Part shown: in pieces, positions 25,801-33,238 of the stretch
Numbering within the stretch: position 1 is the first letter of the stretch
How the letters are laid out: each line of letters opens with the position of its first letter
Assembly: GCA_944407095.1 (NCBI GenBank)
Contig: OX097180.1
Span: 62,001-126,000, forward strand
DNA from: Candidatus Enterousia intestinigallinarum
Lineage (GTDB): Bacteria > Pseudomonadota > Alphaproteobacteria > Rs-D84
Length of the DNA stretch: 64,000 nt
Direction of reading: 5' to 3'
Notes under the pieces: generated by a model
Database searches by the model: none
What the model saw: only the letters and a program-made list of their open reading frames with translations
What the model was told of the DNA's origin: nothing
Program-made: the position numbers and the translations under genes

Positions 25801-28800
25801 GTACCGTATAACCCGTTTTGCAGGTCACTGTAAACTCACAGGCCGCATATTCGTCGGCACTGATGCCGTACACAGTGTTTTCTGTTGCCGCGACTGATGT
25901 TGAATTGTCAACAGTCAAAGAACAGGTCTTATAGCAATCCGTGTAACTATCCGCATATTCGGATGATTCCACTTTGCCACCGGCCGTATCACGCGGACAC
26001 GCCGTTTGTTTTGTGTCACCAGCTGGGCTATAGAATCCACTTGTTGTGCCACTGCACAGGAACGAATTCTGTTGCGCGTACCAGTAACCAGCGATACAAC
26101 TCTTGACCTCTATGATGCTGCAGGCGTCATATTGTGATGTCGATGACTGATAGAAGCACTTTGCCGATGCAACACCATTCTTGAACCCATCATAAGGATC
26201 GAATATCTTATAGCACTGGGTTATAGATGTTGAACCCTTGTCTGATGTACCGCCATCCGGGCAGGCCAACGGGCTTGGTTCATCAGGCGGACAATAGTAT
26301 CCTTCGGGGCATTCATCGGTATCACCCCATACACAGGACGGATTCGCACTTGGGCTGTTCTGTGGGGTATAGTTCTCATCGCATTGCGCACGATATTGGC
26401 ATTGTGGATAGTTTGTGCCGTTATGGTACGCGTTGCCTGTCGATATACCCTGGCCGTTGTCAATTTCCAGTGTCGGCGCACAGGTCTTATAACAGTCGGT
26501 TATTGAAGTCGAACCCGCTGCGGACAGACCACTGTCTGGACACGCCTTGGCAATACCAGCTTCGCAGTAAGAGTTAGCGGGGCATTCTTCGGGTTCGCCT
26601 TCGTCAGAGCCACCCGGACAGGTTACACCGTCTTCGCACGGGGTACAGGTTGCACCCGTTGTTCCGTTTCCGGACGCGACATATCCCGCATCACAGTCCG
26701 CCGTGTATGTACAGGCCGGATATGTGCTGCCAGTCCAGTTGACCTTATCTTTATCCGCATTTGCTGTACCACCGGTTATCGGCTTGTCCGTACAGGTTTT
26801 GTAACACTGACTTTCAGCTGTTGCGCCACTGTCGGACGTACCACCGTCAGGACAGGCAATCGGACCACTGCCATCTTCTGGGCAGTATGAACCAGCCGGA
26901 CACGCATCTGGATCTGCCCAGACACAGGTCGGATTTGGTCCCGGACTGTTTTGTGCGGTATAGTTTTCGTCACACTGTGCCGTATATTGACAGGCCGGAT
27001 ATGCAGAACCAGTATAGTACGCATTACCATTTGATGTGGCTGTACCATTATCAATATCCAATGTCGGCGCACAGGTCTTATAGCAATCGGTTATATCACC
27101 CGCACCGGCCGCGGATGTACCACCCGACGGACAGGCCTTTACAATACCTTCTTCGCAGTATGAGCCAGCCGGACATTCTTCTGGTTCGGTGTCATCTGTA
27201 CCACCCGGGCAGTTCACACCGTCAGTACACTTTTCGCACGTTGCGCTTGCTGTGCCCTGATTCTTGGCAACATAGCCAGCATTACAGGTTGCAGTATATG
27301 TACAGGCCGGATATGACGAACCATTATAATTTGGTGTTTCATCAACTGGCGCGCGTGTTCCACCGGTGACTGAACCGCCAGAGCAGGTTATATAGCACGC
27401 AGTGTTGCTGGTTGAACCGGTTGGCGATGTACCAGCACCCGGACAGTCGGTTCCGCATCCAGCGGTACCGATATTTGCGCTGCCGGTACCCGGACAGAAC
27501 ATTCCCGCCGGACAGGTCACGTGTTCGGTGCCGTTATAGTACTTACCAGCTTGGCACGTGGTTGTTTGCTGTGACCAGCAGGCATATCTGGTTGCGGCAC
27601 TGGTAAATTTTTCCTGGAATATTCCGCTGGTGCAACCCGCAGACGTACCCCAACCAGTAAATGCATAACCATTACGTGTCAAACCAGACCCATCAGGCAG
27701 AGTGCACATTTGACCGTGCTTACAGGTTTGCACAGCATCATTTGTGCCGGTTGAACCATTTACAGTACCGGAACCACCGTTCTTTTTCAGTGTGATTGTA
27801 TATTCGTCTGGTTCGCAGCTTCTGCCGTCGCTGGACAGATGATATCCGTCGTTACATTCAAATGTTTCGCCACCACCCGGACAGGTCGCGTTCGGAACGC
27901 ACGCGGCGCATCCGCTGCCCGACAGATAGTAGTTTGCTGCACACGATGTTGCGGCACAGCTTCTGGTTCCGCCCTTGGTCACGGTTCCACTGACCGCGGT
28001 GGAATTGGCAACGTCCGCTGTTGTACAGTTGCGATAACATACGCTGTTTGTTTGTGAATTACATACATTATATGTACCCAATGTAAATCCAGAAACGCTG
28101 CTGCACGATACACTGCAGTTTGAACATCCCGAACCGTTTGGATACTGGGTTGGTCCACAGCTGCAGGTTCCGGCACCTGTCGGATTTGATGCACAGGCCG
28201 TCCATTGTGCGGTCAATGTTGTGTTGCTCGTTGTGTTATATACGTAATCACTGCTGGCGTTCGGATAACTGCCACCCCAACTTTTGAACGTATATCCCGG
28301 GCGAGTAAATGTGTTTGCCGCTTTGGTTGTAAAGTTTTCCTTGTACTTTACATTTTGGGTTTGATCTGCACCGGTGCCACCACCATTTTTATATGTAATG
28401 GTGTATGTTGCTGCTTCGCACGCGGTTCCAGCAGAATTTTTAACATATCCCGCATTACACGTGAATGACAAAGTACACGTTGATGCCGCCGCGCTGCACG
28501 AACCGCCATAATACTGCGTGCCACTGGTTGTTTGTGAACCGTGTGTACAGGTTGCATTTGCCGGACAAGTTTGCTTTGTACAGGCACGTGTACAGTTCTT
28601 GTAACATTTAGATGAACCGCCATCGTTGCCAGCCGCGGACAATTTGTATGTCCCGTCACCCACAGAGCTACACGCCGGGCAGGTTGTCCCATTGTCATAG
28701 TAACCCGCATTTGCCGTAACCGCCGCAACCGTTTTTGTACAGTTAGTTGGTGTACACGTTGTATCAGTCGCGCTTTGATAATCTTTATATGTGCAAGATC

Positions 28801-29680
28801 CCGGTGTACAGGCTGTCCACGATGTAACACTGGCGCAGTTGGCCGGAACACTGCCGTTCACCTGGGATCCTGTCTTCGTTTTTGTTACATAGCAGTACGC
28901 ACTGCTGATATTGCCGCCGTCGGATTTCGGATAACCAGACGGGCAGGCACTGCAGCTTGTTCCGTTCACATAGAAGTTTGCCTTTGCTGTGACGGCCTTT
29001 GGTGTTTTGGTACAGGATTCATTATTTGTGCTGCATCCGGACTTGATTGTGCCGTCACCATTGCCGGCTGCATTGGAATACGCGACATATTCGCACGCCG
29101 GATTAGAACAGGCATTCCACGATGTAACACTGGCGCAGTTTGTTGGCGTACTGCCGTTCACCTGGGAACCAGTCCACGCACGGGACTTTGTATTACTGTA
29201 GCAGTCGGTTATGGCATCGGAACCCGCGGCGGAGTTTGGATAGTTAGTGGGGCACGAGTCGGTTATACCCTGATCTTTTGTTGCGCTGTAACTATACTGT
29301 GTTCCGCCCTTGCAATAAGAACCCGCCGGGCAGTTTACACACGCCGTCTGACCCTTTGGCAGATATTTACCCGCCGCGCAGGTTACCTTGATAATAGAAC
29401 ACCCACTGGTGGATGTTGATGAACCAGACGCAGTTCCATTTGAACTGTATCCCTTGTTACAGGTACAAGTCGCTGCTGTGCCACCAGATGATGTTGAATT
29501 TGCACCACAGGCATTACAACTGTTACCGGCAACTTGCCCACCACTCATATAATAGTTGGTGTTACACGATGTATATTTTTTATATGATGGACACGAATAT
29601 CCCGCAGCCAACACATTGCCCGTAAAAAATGCAATGAATAAAGATGCAAAAATGCCCAGAAAATAGCGACTTTTTCCCAT
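22880..29680 (-). CDS. giant exported Cys-rich repeat protein with InlB-type repeats
   Basis: 2266 residues from ATG 29680, with GAGGAAAG just upstream. The first roughly 25 residues form a Sec signal peptide (FLGIFASLFIAFFTGNVLA). The rest is dense in CxxC-like units such as CPAGSYC, NCPAGS and ACPNGG, resembling ephrin-receptor/GCC2-GCC3-type EGF-like modules. At least four InlB/Flg_new-type repeats (YTITYKNGGG ... LTAQW, YTVTLDKNGG ... LYAMW) are interspersed. Two near-identical tandem units of about 195 residues lie near 26.2-27.25 kb. There is no C-terminal membrane anchor, sortase motif or autotransporter barrel; it ends EGYTMW. Probably a disulfide-rich surface or secreted adhesin-like protein. 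It is a single-gene unit. Confidence 0.85.
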   Translation of the reverse strand: MGKSRYFLGIFASLFIAFFTGNVLAAGYSCPSYKKYTSCNTNYYMSGGQVAGNSCNACGANSTSSGGTAATCTCNKGYSSNGTASGSSTSTSGCSIIKVTCAAGKYLPKGQTACVNCPAGSYCKGGTQYSYSATKDQGITDSCPTNYPNSAAGSDAITDCYSNTKSRAWTGSQVNGSTPTNCASVTSWNACSNPACEYVAYSNAAGNGDGTIKSGCSTNNESCTKTPKAVTAKANFYVNGTSCSACPSGYPKSDGGNISSAYCYVTKTKTGSQVNGSVPANCASVTSWTACTPGSCTYKDYQSATDTTCTPTNCTKTVAAVTANAGYYDNGTTCPACSSVGDGTYKLSAAGNDGGSSKCYKNCTRACTKQTCPANATCTHGSQTTSGTQYYGGSCSAAASTCTLSFTCNAGYVKNSAGTACEAATYTITYKNGGGTGADQTQNVKYKENFTTKAANTFTRPGYTFKSWGGSYPNASSDYVYNTTSNTTLTAQWTACASNPTGAGTCSCGPTQYPNGSGCSNCSVSCSSVSGFTLGTYNVCNSQTNSVCYRNCTTADVANSTAVSGTVTKGGTRSCAATSCAANYYLSGSGCAACVPNATCPGGGETFECNDGYHLSSDGRSCEPDEYTITLKKNGGSGTVNGSTGTNDAVQTCKHGQMCTLPDGSGLTRNGYAFTGWGTSAGCTSGIFQEKFTSAATRYACWSQQTTTCQAGKYYNGTEHVTCPAGMFCPGTGSANIGTAGCGTDCPGAGTSPTGSTSNTACYITCSGGSVTGGTRAPVDETPNYNGSSYPACTYTATCNAGYVAKNQGTASATCEKCTDGVNCPGGTDDTEPEECPAGSYCEEGIVKACPSGGTSAAGAGDITDCYKTCAPTLDIDNGTATSNGNAYYTGSAYPACQYTAQCDENYTAQNSPGPNPTCVWADPDACPAGSYCPEDGSGPIACPDGGTSDSGATAESQCYKTCTDKPITGGTANADKDKVNWTGSTYPACTYTADCDAGYVASGNGTTGATCTPCEDGVTCPGGSDEGEPEECPANSYCEAGIAKACPDSGLSAAGSTSITDCYKTCAPTLEIDNGQGISTGNAYHNGTNYPQCQYRAQCDENYTPQNSPSANPSCVWGDTDECPEGYYCPPDEPSPLACPDGGTSDKGSTSITQCYKIFDPYDGFKNGVASAKCFYQSSTSQYDACSIIEVKSCIAGYWYAQQNSFLCSGTTSGFYSPAGDTKQTACPRDTAGGKVESSEYADSYTDCYKTCSLTVDNSTSVAATENTVYGISADEYAACEFTVTCKTGYTVQNNVSENPSCAANQYTVTLDKNGGTGSTPASVQCTFDSGECTLPATSGLTRPGYTSGDRWCADRNGNGPCYYAGQATSANISANGTDTTLYAMWTPNVYTVNLDGQNADVDGEPETVYLKYANGWFSNEGATTSIDTLTTVPEKSGYEFAGYYSETSGGTQVIGSSGKFQTSEAALTFTTTEPATIYARWSAGTTNCAAGTYYTGTGTQCETCTANHYCPGGNFATDSGTPEGLNACPEQGSSASGADSIAKCYKTKLTYTATHGSGTQTCNYDADAASYSASCTDKVITACDAGYWLEDAENENPDCAAVGNGYYSGEDITTRTQCPNGGNTDTTTATMVQQCFKTGLTYEAVYGSGTQRCFYSSGDGASAVYQRDCDTQVIDSCRGGYWLENPDDTDCVAVEQNYYSDSGDVERHACPANGKTNGTTSDSILLCYKDGLPYTQAEHGTGEYLCYYTSGEDDDAIYASSCDLPTMTSCDAGYYYDHLVLATDCMAVGIGYYSPAVDTTRHACPLGGTTETTTSAASSDCYRDDMACDIENGSGEQTCNYDETGGNYTADCQTCNVTSCDEGFSQVGNTCINCPAGSVCNEGQQQTCASLTGGQYPNSDAGTDDEAMCYRDCEMAQNAAAMDGRDYYGIPDTCEIKRCAAGYTLDNGQCVECPEGSFCDGTTDPENPGDDVKSCADLGNGDWALSLPGAKDESGCYQACEAYEVVNGTAVPVSDKAFYPNECEYKGESTTGNPCEIIDGVCVETSCNAGYEMKDGTCVPCDREYALSYKDGGACQVAECVLGYHPNGDKCEVNIQECSAPNAISAERTWDFEKNAFGSCMIKECEYGYHLASNACVSDMQPCNVENGSGFKEWDSDINDWGECVATMCNPGYTNDPAETNERTKQCGECKNRYSVLGKLAASSYVQGCEIASCLYQGELYNLENNECVPICPTELYEDETGSMVWDEGRKKCVRTCNEGYTMW
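26210..27250 (-). repeat. tandem internal repeat within the giant protein
   Basis: Two successive units share DGV.CPGG, EPEECPA.SYCE, ITDCYKTCAPTL, CDENYT.QNSP and ACPDGGTSD in the same order, about 590 bp apart in their starting motifs. Recent duplication within the gene is the simplest reading. Confidence 0.65.
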
Positions 29681-29815
29681 ACTTTCCTCTCTTTTATATT
29701 TTATTCTAGAAAAAATCACTTATATCGTGCAAGGGAAAAATAAAGAAATATAAATATAAAATAATTATAGATAGCAAATTGATAATAAAAAACGCGCCAT
29801 CGGCGCGTAAATGTG

Positions 29816-29892
29816 TGGTGGGTTAGGTAGGACTTGAACCCACGACCAAAGCGTTATGAGCGCTCCGCTCTAACCAACTGAGCTACTAACCC
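29816..29892 (-). tRNA. tRNA with anticodon CAT, probably Ile2 (k2C)
   Basis: A 77-nt tRNA including encoded CCA. Acceptor stem is GGGTTAG/CTAACCC, D-arm AGCTCAGTTGGTTAGAGC, anticodon stem GAGCG/CGCTT with loop CTCATAA, T-arm GTGGGTTCAAGTCCTAC. The GCTCATAACG context and TTGGTCG variable loop look like the lysidine-modified tRNA-Ile2 more than elongator Met. The promoter upstream on the minus strand is TTGCAA (29924-29929), 16 nt, TATAAT (29902-29907). Confidence 0.85.
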
Positions 29893-29983
29893 ACGGACGC
29901 CATTATATACCTTTTCAATTTTGTTGCAAGTGATTTTTATTATCCGCTTTATTTTTATTGTGTGCTGTGCCAATATATATGCT

Positions 29984-31264
29984 ATGTCCGAACTGGTAAA
30001 AATCTTAAGCGATACGCAGATGAGTGCCTTCAACGCGATTGAACGCACCAATTCTAATTTATTGATTCTGGGCCAGGCGGGAACCGGTAAATCGACATTT
30101 GTAAATTATCTGAAAAGCGCGTCTAAAAAGCGTATAATTTGTGCCTGTCCGACCGCGGTGTCGGCGTTGAATGTGGGGGGTCAGACGATTCATTCGCTGT
30201 TTCAAATTCAGCCGCGTGATTTCATTATGCCAGAATTGTTAAAGTTAAAGGCCAAACCACGTAATATATTAAATGCCGCCGACGTGTTGATAATTGATGA
30301 AATATCAATGGTGGCACCCGACTTGTTGGACGCGATTGATATATTGGCGCGCGGTGCGCGGCGAAATAATGCGCCGTTTGGTGGTCTGCAGGTGGTGGCC
30401 ATTGGCGATTTGTTCCAACTGCCGCCGGTTATTACGCGCGATGCAATGGAATACTATCGCGCAGAATACGGACACGACAATGCCTATTTCTTTGACAGTA
30501 ATGCATATCGGCGTGCGGATTTTTTACGTTATGATTTTGATTTGGTATATCGGCAAAGTGATGCCGCGCTGTTGGAAAACCTGCGTCGGTTGCGCCATAA
30601 TGATATTAGTGCGTTGGATTTCTTTAATAATTGTCAGATTGCGGACGCATCGCGCCGTGAAAACGCGGTTATTATTACGCCGTTTCGTGCGGTTGCCGAA
30701 CGAATAAATGCGTCGCGCCTGGGACAGATAGACGCCCCGGAAATCACATATACTGGGGAATTAAATGGAAACTTTTCCGAACGCGACGTACCGGCGCCGA
30801 TGAATTTAACGTTAAAGGTTGGCGCACTGGTTGTTTTTGTGAAAAACGGGGATAAGTGGCATAACGGGTCTATGGGTATAGTTCGTACATTGGGCGCGCG
30901 CGAAATAACGGTTGAGTTATTAAACAACACGCGCGACATCGTCACTGTAAAGCCAGACATATGGCAGAAAATAGAATATGTTCGTGATGAAAATGACCGT
31001 CTGCAGGAAAACGAAGTTGGCAGTTTCAAACAATTTCCACTGAATCTGGGATATGCGATGACTATACACAAGGCCCAGGGAAAGACACTGGACAGTGTGA
31101 TTGTTGACATTTCGCGTGGTGCGTTTGCCCACGGCCAGACATATGTTGCACTGTCGCGTACACGTAATGCGTCCGATATGCATATTGCATCGCCCCTGCG
31201 ACCGCGTGACGTTATTTTTGATAATCGCGTTTTAGATTTTGTTGACGCAAATCATTCAGCATAA
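29984..31264 (+). CDS. Pif1/RecD-like AAA helicase
   Basis: A 426-residue SF1 helicase from ATG 29984; an upstream in-frame extension would be a hydrophobic artefact. Motif I is LGQAGTGKSTFVN (29-41). ACPTAVSALNVGGQTIHSLF is the Pif1-type motif Ia region, VLIIDEISMV is motif II, and AIGDLFQLPPV is motif III. The C-terminal AMTIHKAQGKTLDSVIVD and YVALSRTRNASDM are motifs V and VI. It would unwind DNA 5'-3', for example at G-quadruplexes or stalled forks. It overlaps the convergent unknown gene by 53 bp. Confidence 0.88.
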   Translation: MSELVKILSDTQMSAFNAIERTNSNLLILGQAGTGKSTFVNYLKSASKKRIICACPTAVSALNVGGQTIHSLFQIQPRDFIMPELLKLKAKPRNILNAADVLIIDEISMVAPDLLDAIDILARGARRNNAPFGGLQVVAIGDLFQLPPVITRDAMEYYRAEYGHDNAYFFDSNAYRRADFLRYDFDLVYRQSDAALLENLRRLRHNDISALDFFNNCQIADASRRENAVIITPFRAVAERINASRLGQIDAPEITYTGELNGNFSERDVPAPMNLTLKVGALVVFVKNGDKWHNGSMGIVRTLGAREITVELLNNTRDIVTVKPDIWQKIEYVRDENDRLQENEVGSFKQFPLNLGYAMTIHKAQGKTLDSVIVDISRGAFAHGQTYVALSRTRNASDMHIASPLRPRDVIFDNRVLDFVDANHSA

Positions 31265-32306
31265 CTTTATACAGTATTTCGCCGTTCTTTTTCAGTTGGG
31301 CAAAATCAATACCGTTACCGTCAACCATTTGTTCGGCGGACAGAACAGGCGCGCCGACAGTTGCGTGCTGGGCTGCACGAACCAATGCGTTGCGTTCGGC
31401 CCCGAAAATAATTTTGCCGTCCGCCGTCAGCGGCCAGATATCTTCGTCTGTGGCCGCCAATCCGGAATGGTCGTGTTCACGGAACGATTTTTCTTTTAGT
31501 CGTCCGGCAACAAAAATATTTCCTTTGGTCCCGTCAAAGAAACTTGGCACTATGTCTGCCGAGTTTTCATAAATCCAATCGGCAAATAAATTATTGTGAT
31601 GTTGCATCATTGTGTCTTCGGCTGATGCAAACGACAGTGTTGTAAAGCGTTGGCCTGTCAGTGGGGCGATTGGACTGTGTTGGATTACAAATACTTCGTG
31701 TTGAATACGTTGGGTTTCTGCGGGTGTATAACCCAGTTTTTTCATATCTTCATACATCAGGTTTGCCATTTGCCACAGTGTTGACGCACCGTGACAATGC
31801 GCATAGAACTTTATACGGTGTACACGCGAAATCGCATCGTCAACATTGACCGGCGCGCCGGCGGCGTCCGTAATACGCGGTCGCATCAGAATATTGTACA
31901 GTTGCCGTACATAGTTTGGGACTGGTTCGTTTTTACGCATATCGCGCAGTGTCAATTCGCGCGTATGTTGCACAATCGGATTCAGATTTTCATCTTTTAC
32001 CAGACGGCGACCGGCAATGCGGTACTGTTCCGCCCGTTCCAGGCCAGGATTGCTGGAACCAAAATGATATGTAACAGAATATACATCAACACCATACACT
32101 TTGTTTTCGTTCAAAACATTTTGCAGTGTTTTTGCATACGAATTTGCGGCCTGTGCTGTTGTCGTCAATTCGCCGCCCAGTGCAACAACTGACGGCGTGT
32201 CAACTGGAACGCTGTTGACGGTAATGCAACCATATTGATTGTCGGGCGTTTTGGGAACGCGTTTTATAATTTCAGCGCTGGTTGGAATGTATGATGATTT
32301 GGTCAT
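31212..32306 (-). CDS. protein of unknown function at the end of the lon-like/tsaB/rimI operon
   Basis: A 364-residue soluble protein not assigned to a family. FYAHCHGASTLWQMANLM (about residues 168-185) resembles a nucleophile elbow between a strand and helix, and VIQHSPIAPLTGQ lies later, so a divergent alpha/beta-hydrolase fold is possible but weak. Its start overlaps the rimI stop (ATGA), so it is translationally coupled to rimI. The last 53 bp overlap the end of the Pif1-like gene. Codon use matches neighbours, so it is a resident gene. Confidence 0.6.
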   Translation of the reverse strand: MTKSSYIPTSAEIIKRVPKTPDNQYGCITVNSVPVDTPSVVALGGELTTTAQAANSYAKTLQNVLNENKVYGVDVYSVTYHFGSSNPGLERAEQYRIAGRRLVKDENLNPIVQHTRELTLRDMRKNEPVPNYVRQLYNILMRPRITDAAGAPVNVDDAISRVHRIKFYAHCHGASTLWQMANLMYEDMKKLGYTPAETQRIQHEVFVIQHSPIAPLTGQRFTTLSFASAEDTMMQHHNNLFADWIYENSADIVPSFFDGTKGNIFVAGRLKEKSFREHDHSGLAATDEDIWPLTADGKIIFGAERNALVRAAQHATVGAPVLSAEQMVDGNGIDFAQLKKNGEILYKVMLNDLRQQNLKRDYQK

Positions 32307-32689
32307 AGCGTTTTCTCCATCAATATAGCGTCGGTGCCGTCATAATATTTTGGGCGGACGCCTATGTTGACATATCCGTTTTTTTCATACAGTGCGCGTG
32401 CTGGCTGATTATCGGCGGCCACTTCTAAAAAAATTTTTGTTCCGCCACGCTTTTTTACGTCGTTTTCAACCAGTGTCAGCATTGCGGGCGCAATACCAGT
32501 GCCACGTGCGTCGGGGTGTACACCAATCGTTATAATTTCTGCTTCGTCCGCGACAACACGCCATACGACAAAACCGTTCTGGCTGGCCATAATGTCACAG
32601 CCGGATTTTTTCAAGTCCGCAAAATCTGACGCTGTCCACGGTTTGTGTGGAAAACAGGTACGATGAAGATTTTCCAGTGTGTCCAACAT
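32303..32689 (-). CDS. rimI: ribosomal protein S18-alanine N-acetyltransferase-like
   Basis: A 128-residue GNAT protein. ITIGVHPDARGTGIAPAML is the acetyl-CoA binding loop (R-G-T-G-I-A), and FLEVAADNQPARALYEKNGY is the typical RimI/GNAT C-terminal segment. RimI acetylates the N-terminal Ala of ribosomal protein S18. It directly follows tsaB (start adjacent to its end), the usual tsaB-rimI arrangement, which supports this over a generic GNAT. Confidence 0.85.
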   Translation of the reverse strand: MLDTLENLHRTCFPHKPWTASDFADLKKSGCDIMASQNGFVVWRVVADEAEIITIGVHPDARGTGIAPAMLTLVENDVKKRGGTKIFLEVAADNQPARALYEKNGYVNIGVRPKYYDGTDAILMEKTL

Positions 32690-33229
32690 TTATTTTTTAT
32701 TTTGTTCCGCGTAACTGGGGCGCAGATACATCGGAACAACAGGTTCTATATTCCCGGAATTCAATTTGTCGGAAACAATCGCCACCGCATTGTGCAAATC
32801 AAATGGTTTATGTCCGACTGTGCGTGGCCAATCCATTTGGCGAACCTCTACATCATCAATAGACATAGTGCAGGGTGCTAGGCCGTCGGCCGCGACAAAG
32901 AAATCCCCACGCCCAGAATCTATTGCAACAAATGCGTCCGGTGTCGCGCGCAGATATATTTCAAACGCGTTTACTGGCACAACCGGTATATTCAGCCCCA
33001 GTGCCAATCCCTTGGCATATGCGATGCCCAGTCGTATTCCAGTAAAACTGCCCGGGCCGACGACGACACCGATTGCCGTTAAATCAGACCATTGTGCACC
33101 GCATTCGGCCAGGAATTTTTCCGCCTGATCGGGCAGGGCAATCGATTGTTTTTCCGCATCAATATGTTTGTATTTGTCATCCAGCACAAATTCCAAACCC
33201 GTACCAGATGTGTTTATTACCAAAATCAT
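32690..33229 (-). CDS. tsaB: tRNA threonylcarbamoyladenosine biosynthesis protein TsaB
   Basis: A 179-residue ASKHA-fold protein. It has the N-terminal ILVINTSGTGLEFVL and VVGPGSFTGIRLGIAYAKGL, the TsaB signature. It partners TsaD and TsaE in making t6A37 of tRNAs reading ANN codons. It is shorter than typical (about 210-230), as in several reduced alphaproteobacteria, with the C-terminal half compressed. It follows the lon-like gene by 9 bp and precedes rimI directly. Confidence 0.88.
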   Translation of the reverse strand: MILVINTSGTGLEFVLDDKYKHIDAEKQSIALPDQAEKFLAECGAQWSDLTAIGVVVGPGSFTGIRLGIAYAKGLALGLNIPVVPVNAFEIYLRATPDAFVAIDSGRGDFFVAADGLAPCTMSIDDVEVRQMDWPRTVGHKPFDLHNAVAIVSDKLNSGNIEPVVPMYLRPSYAEQNKK

Positions 33230-33238
33230 TTTATTTCC

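Noticed and set aside
22874-29625. Long plus-strand frames (e.g. 22874-23716, 24269-25078, 28775-29419) opposite the giant Cys-rich gene
   Set aside because: They are mirror artefacts of the Cys-rich coding pattern, lack ribosome sites and have odd Cys/Arg composition; the minus frame is continuous with a signal peptide.
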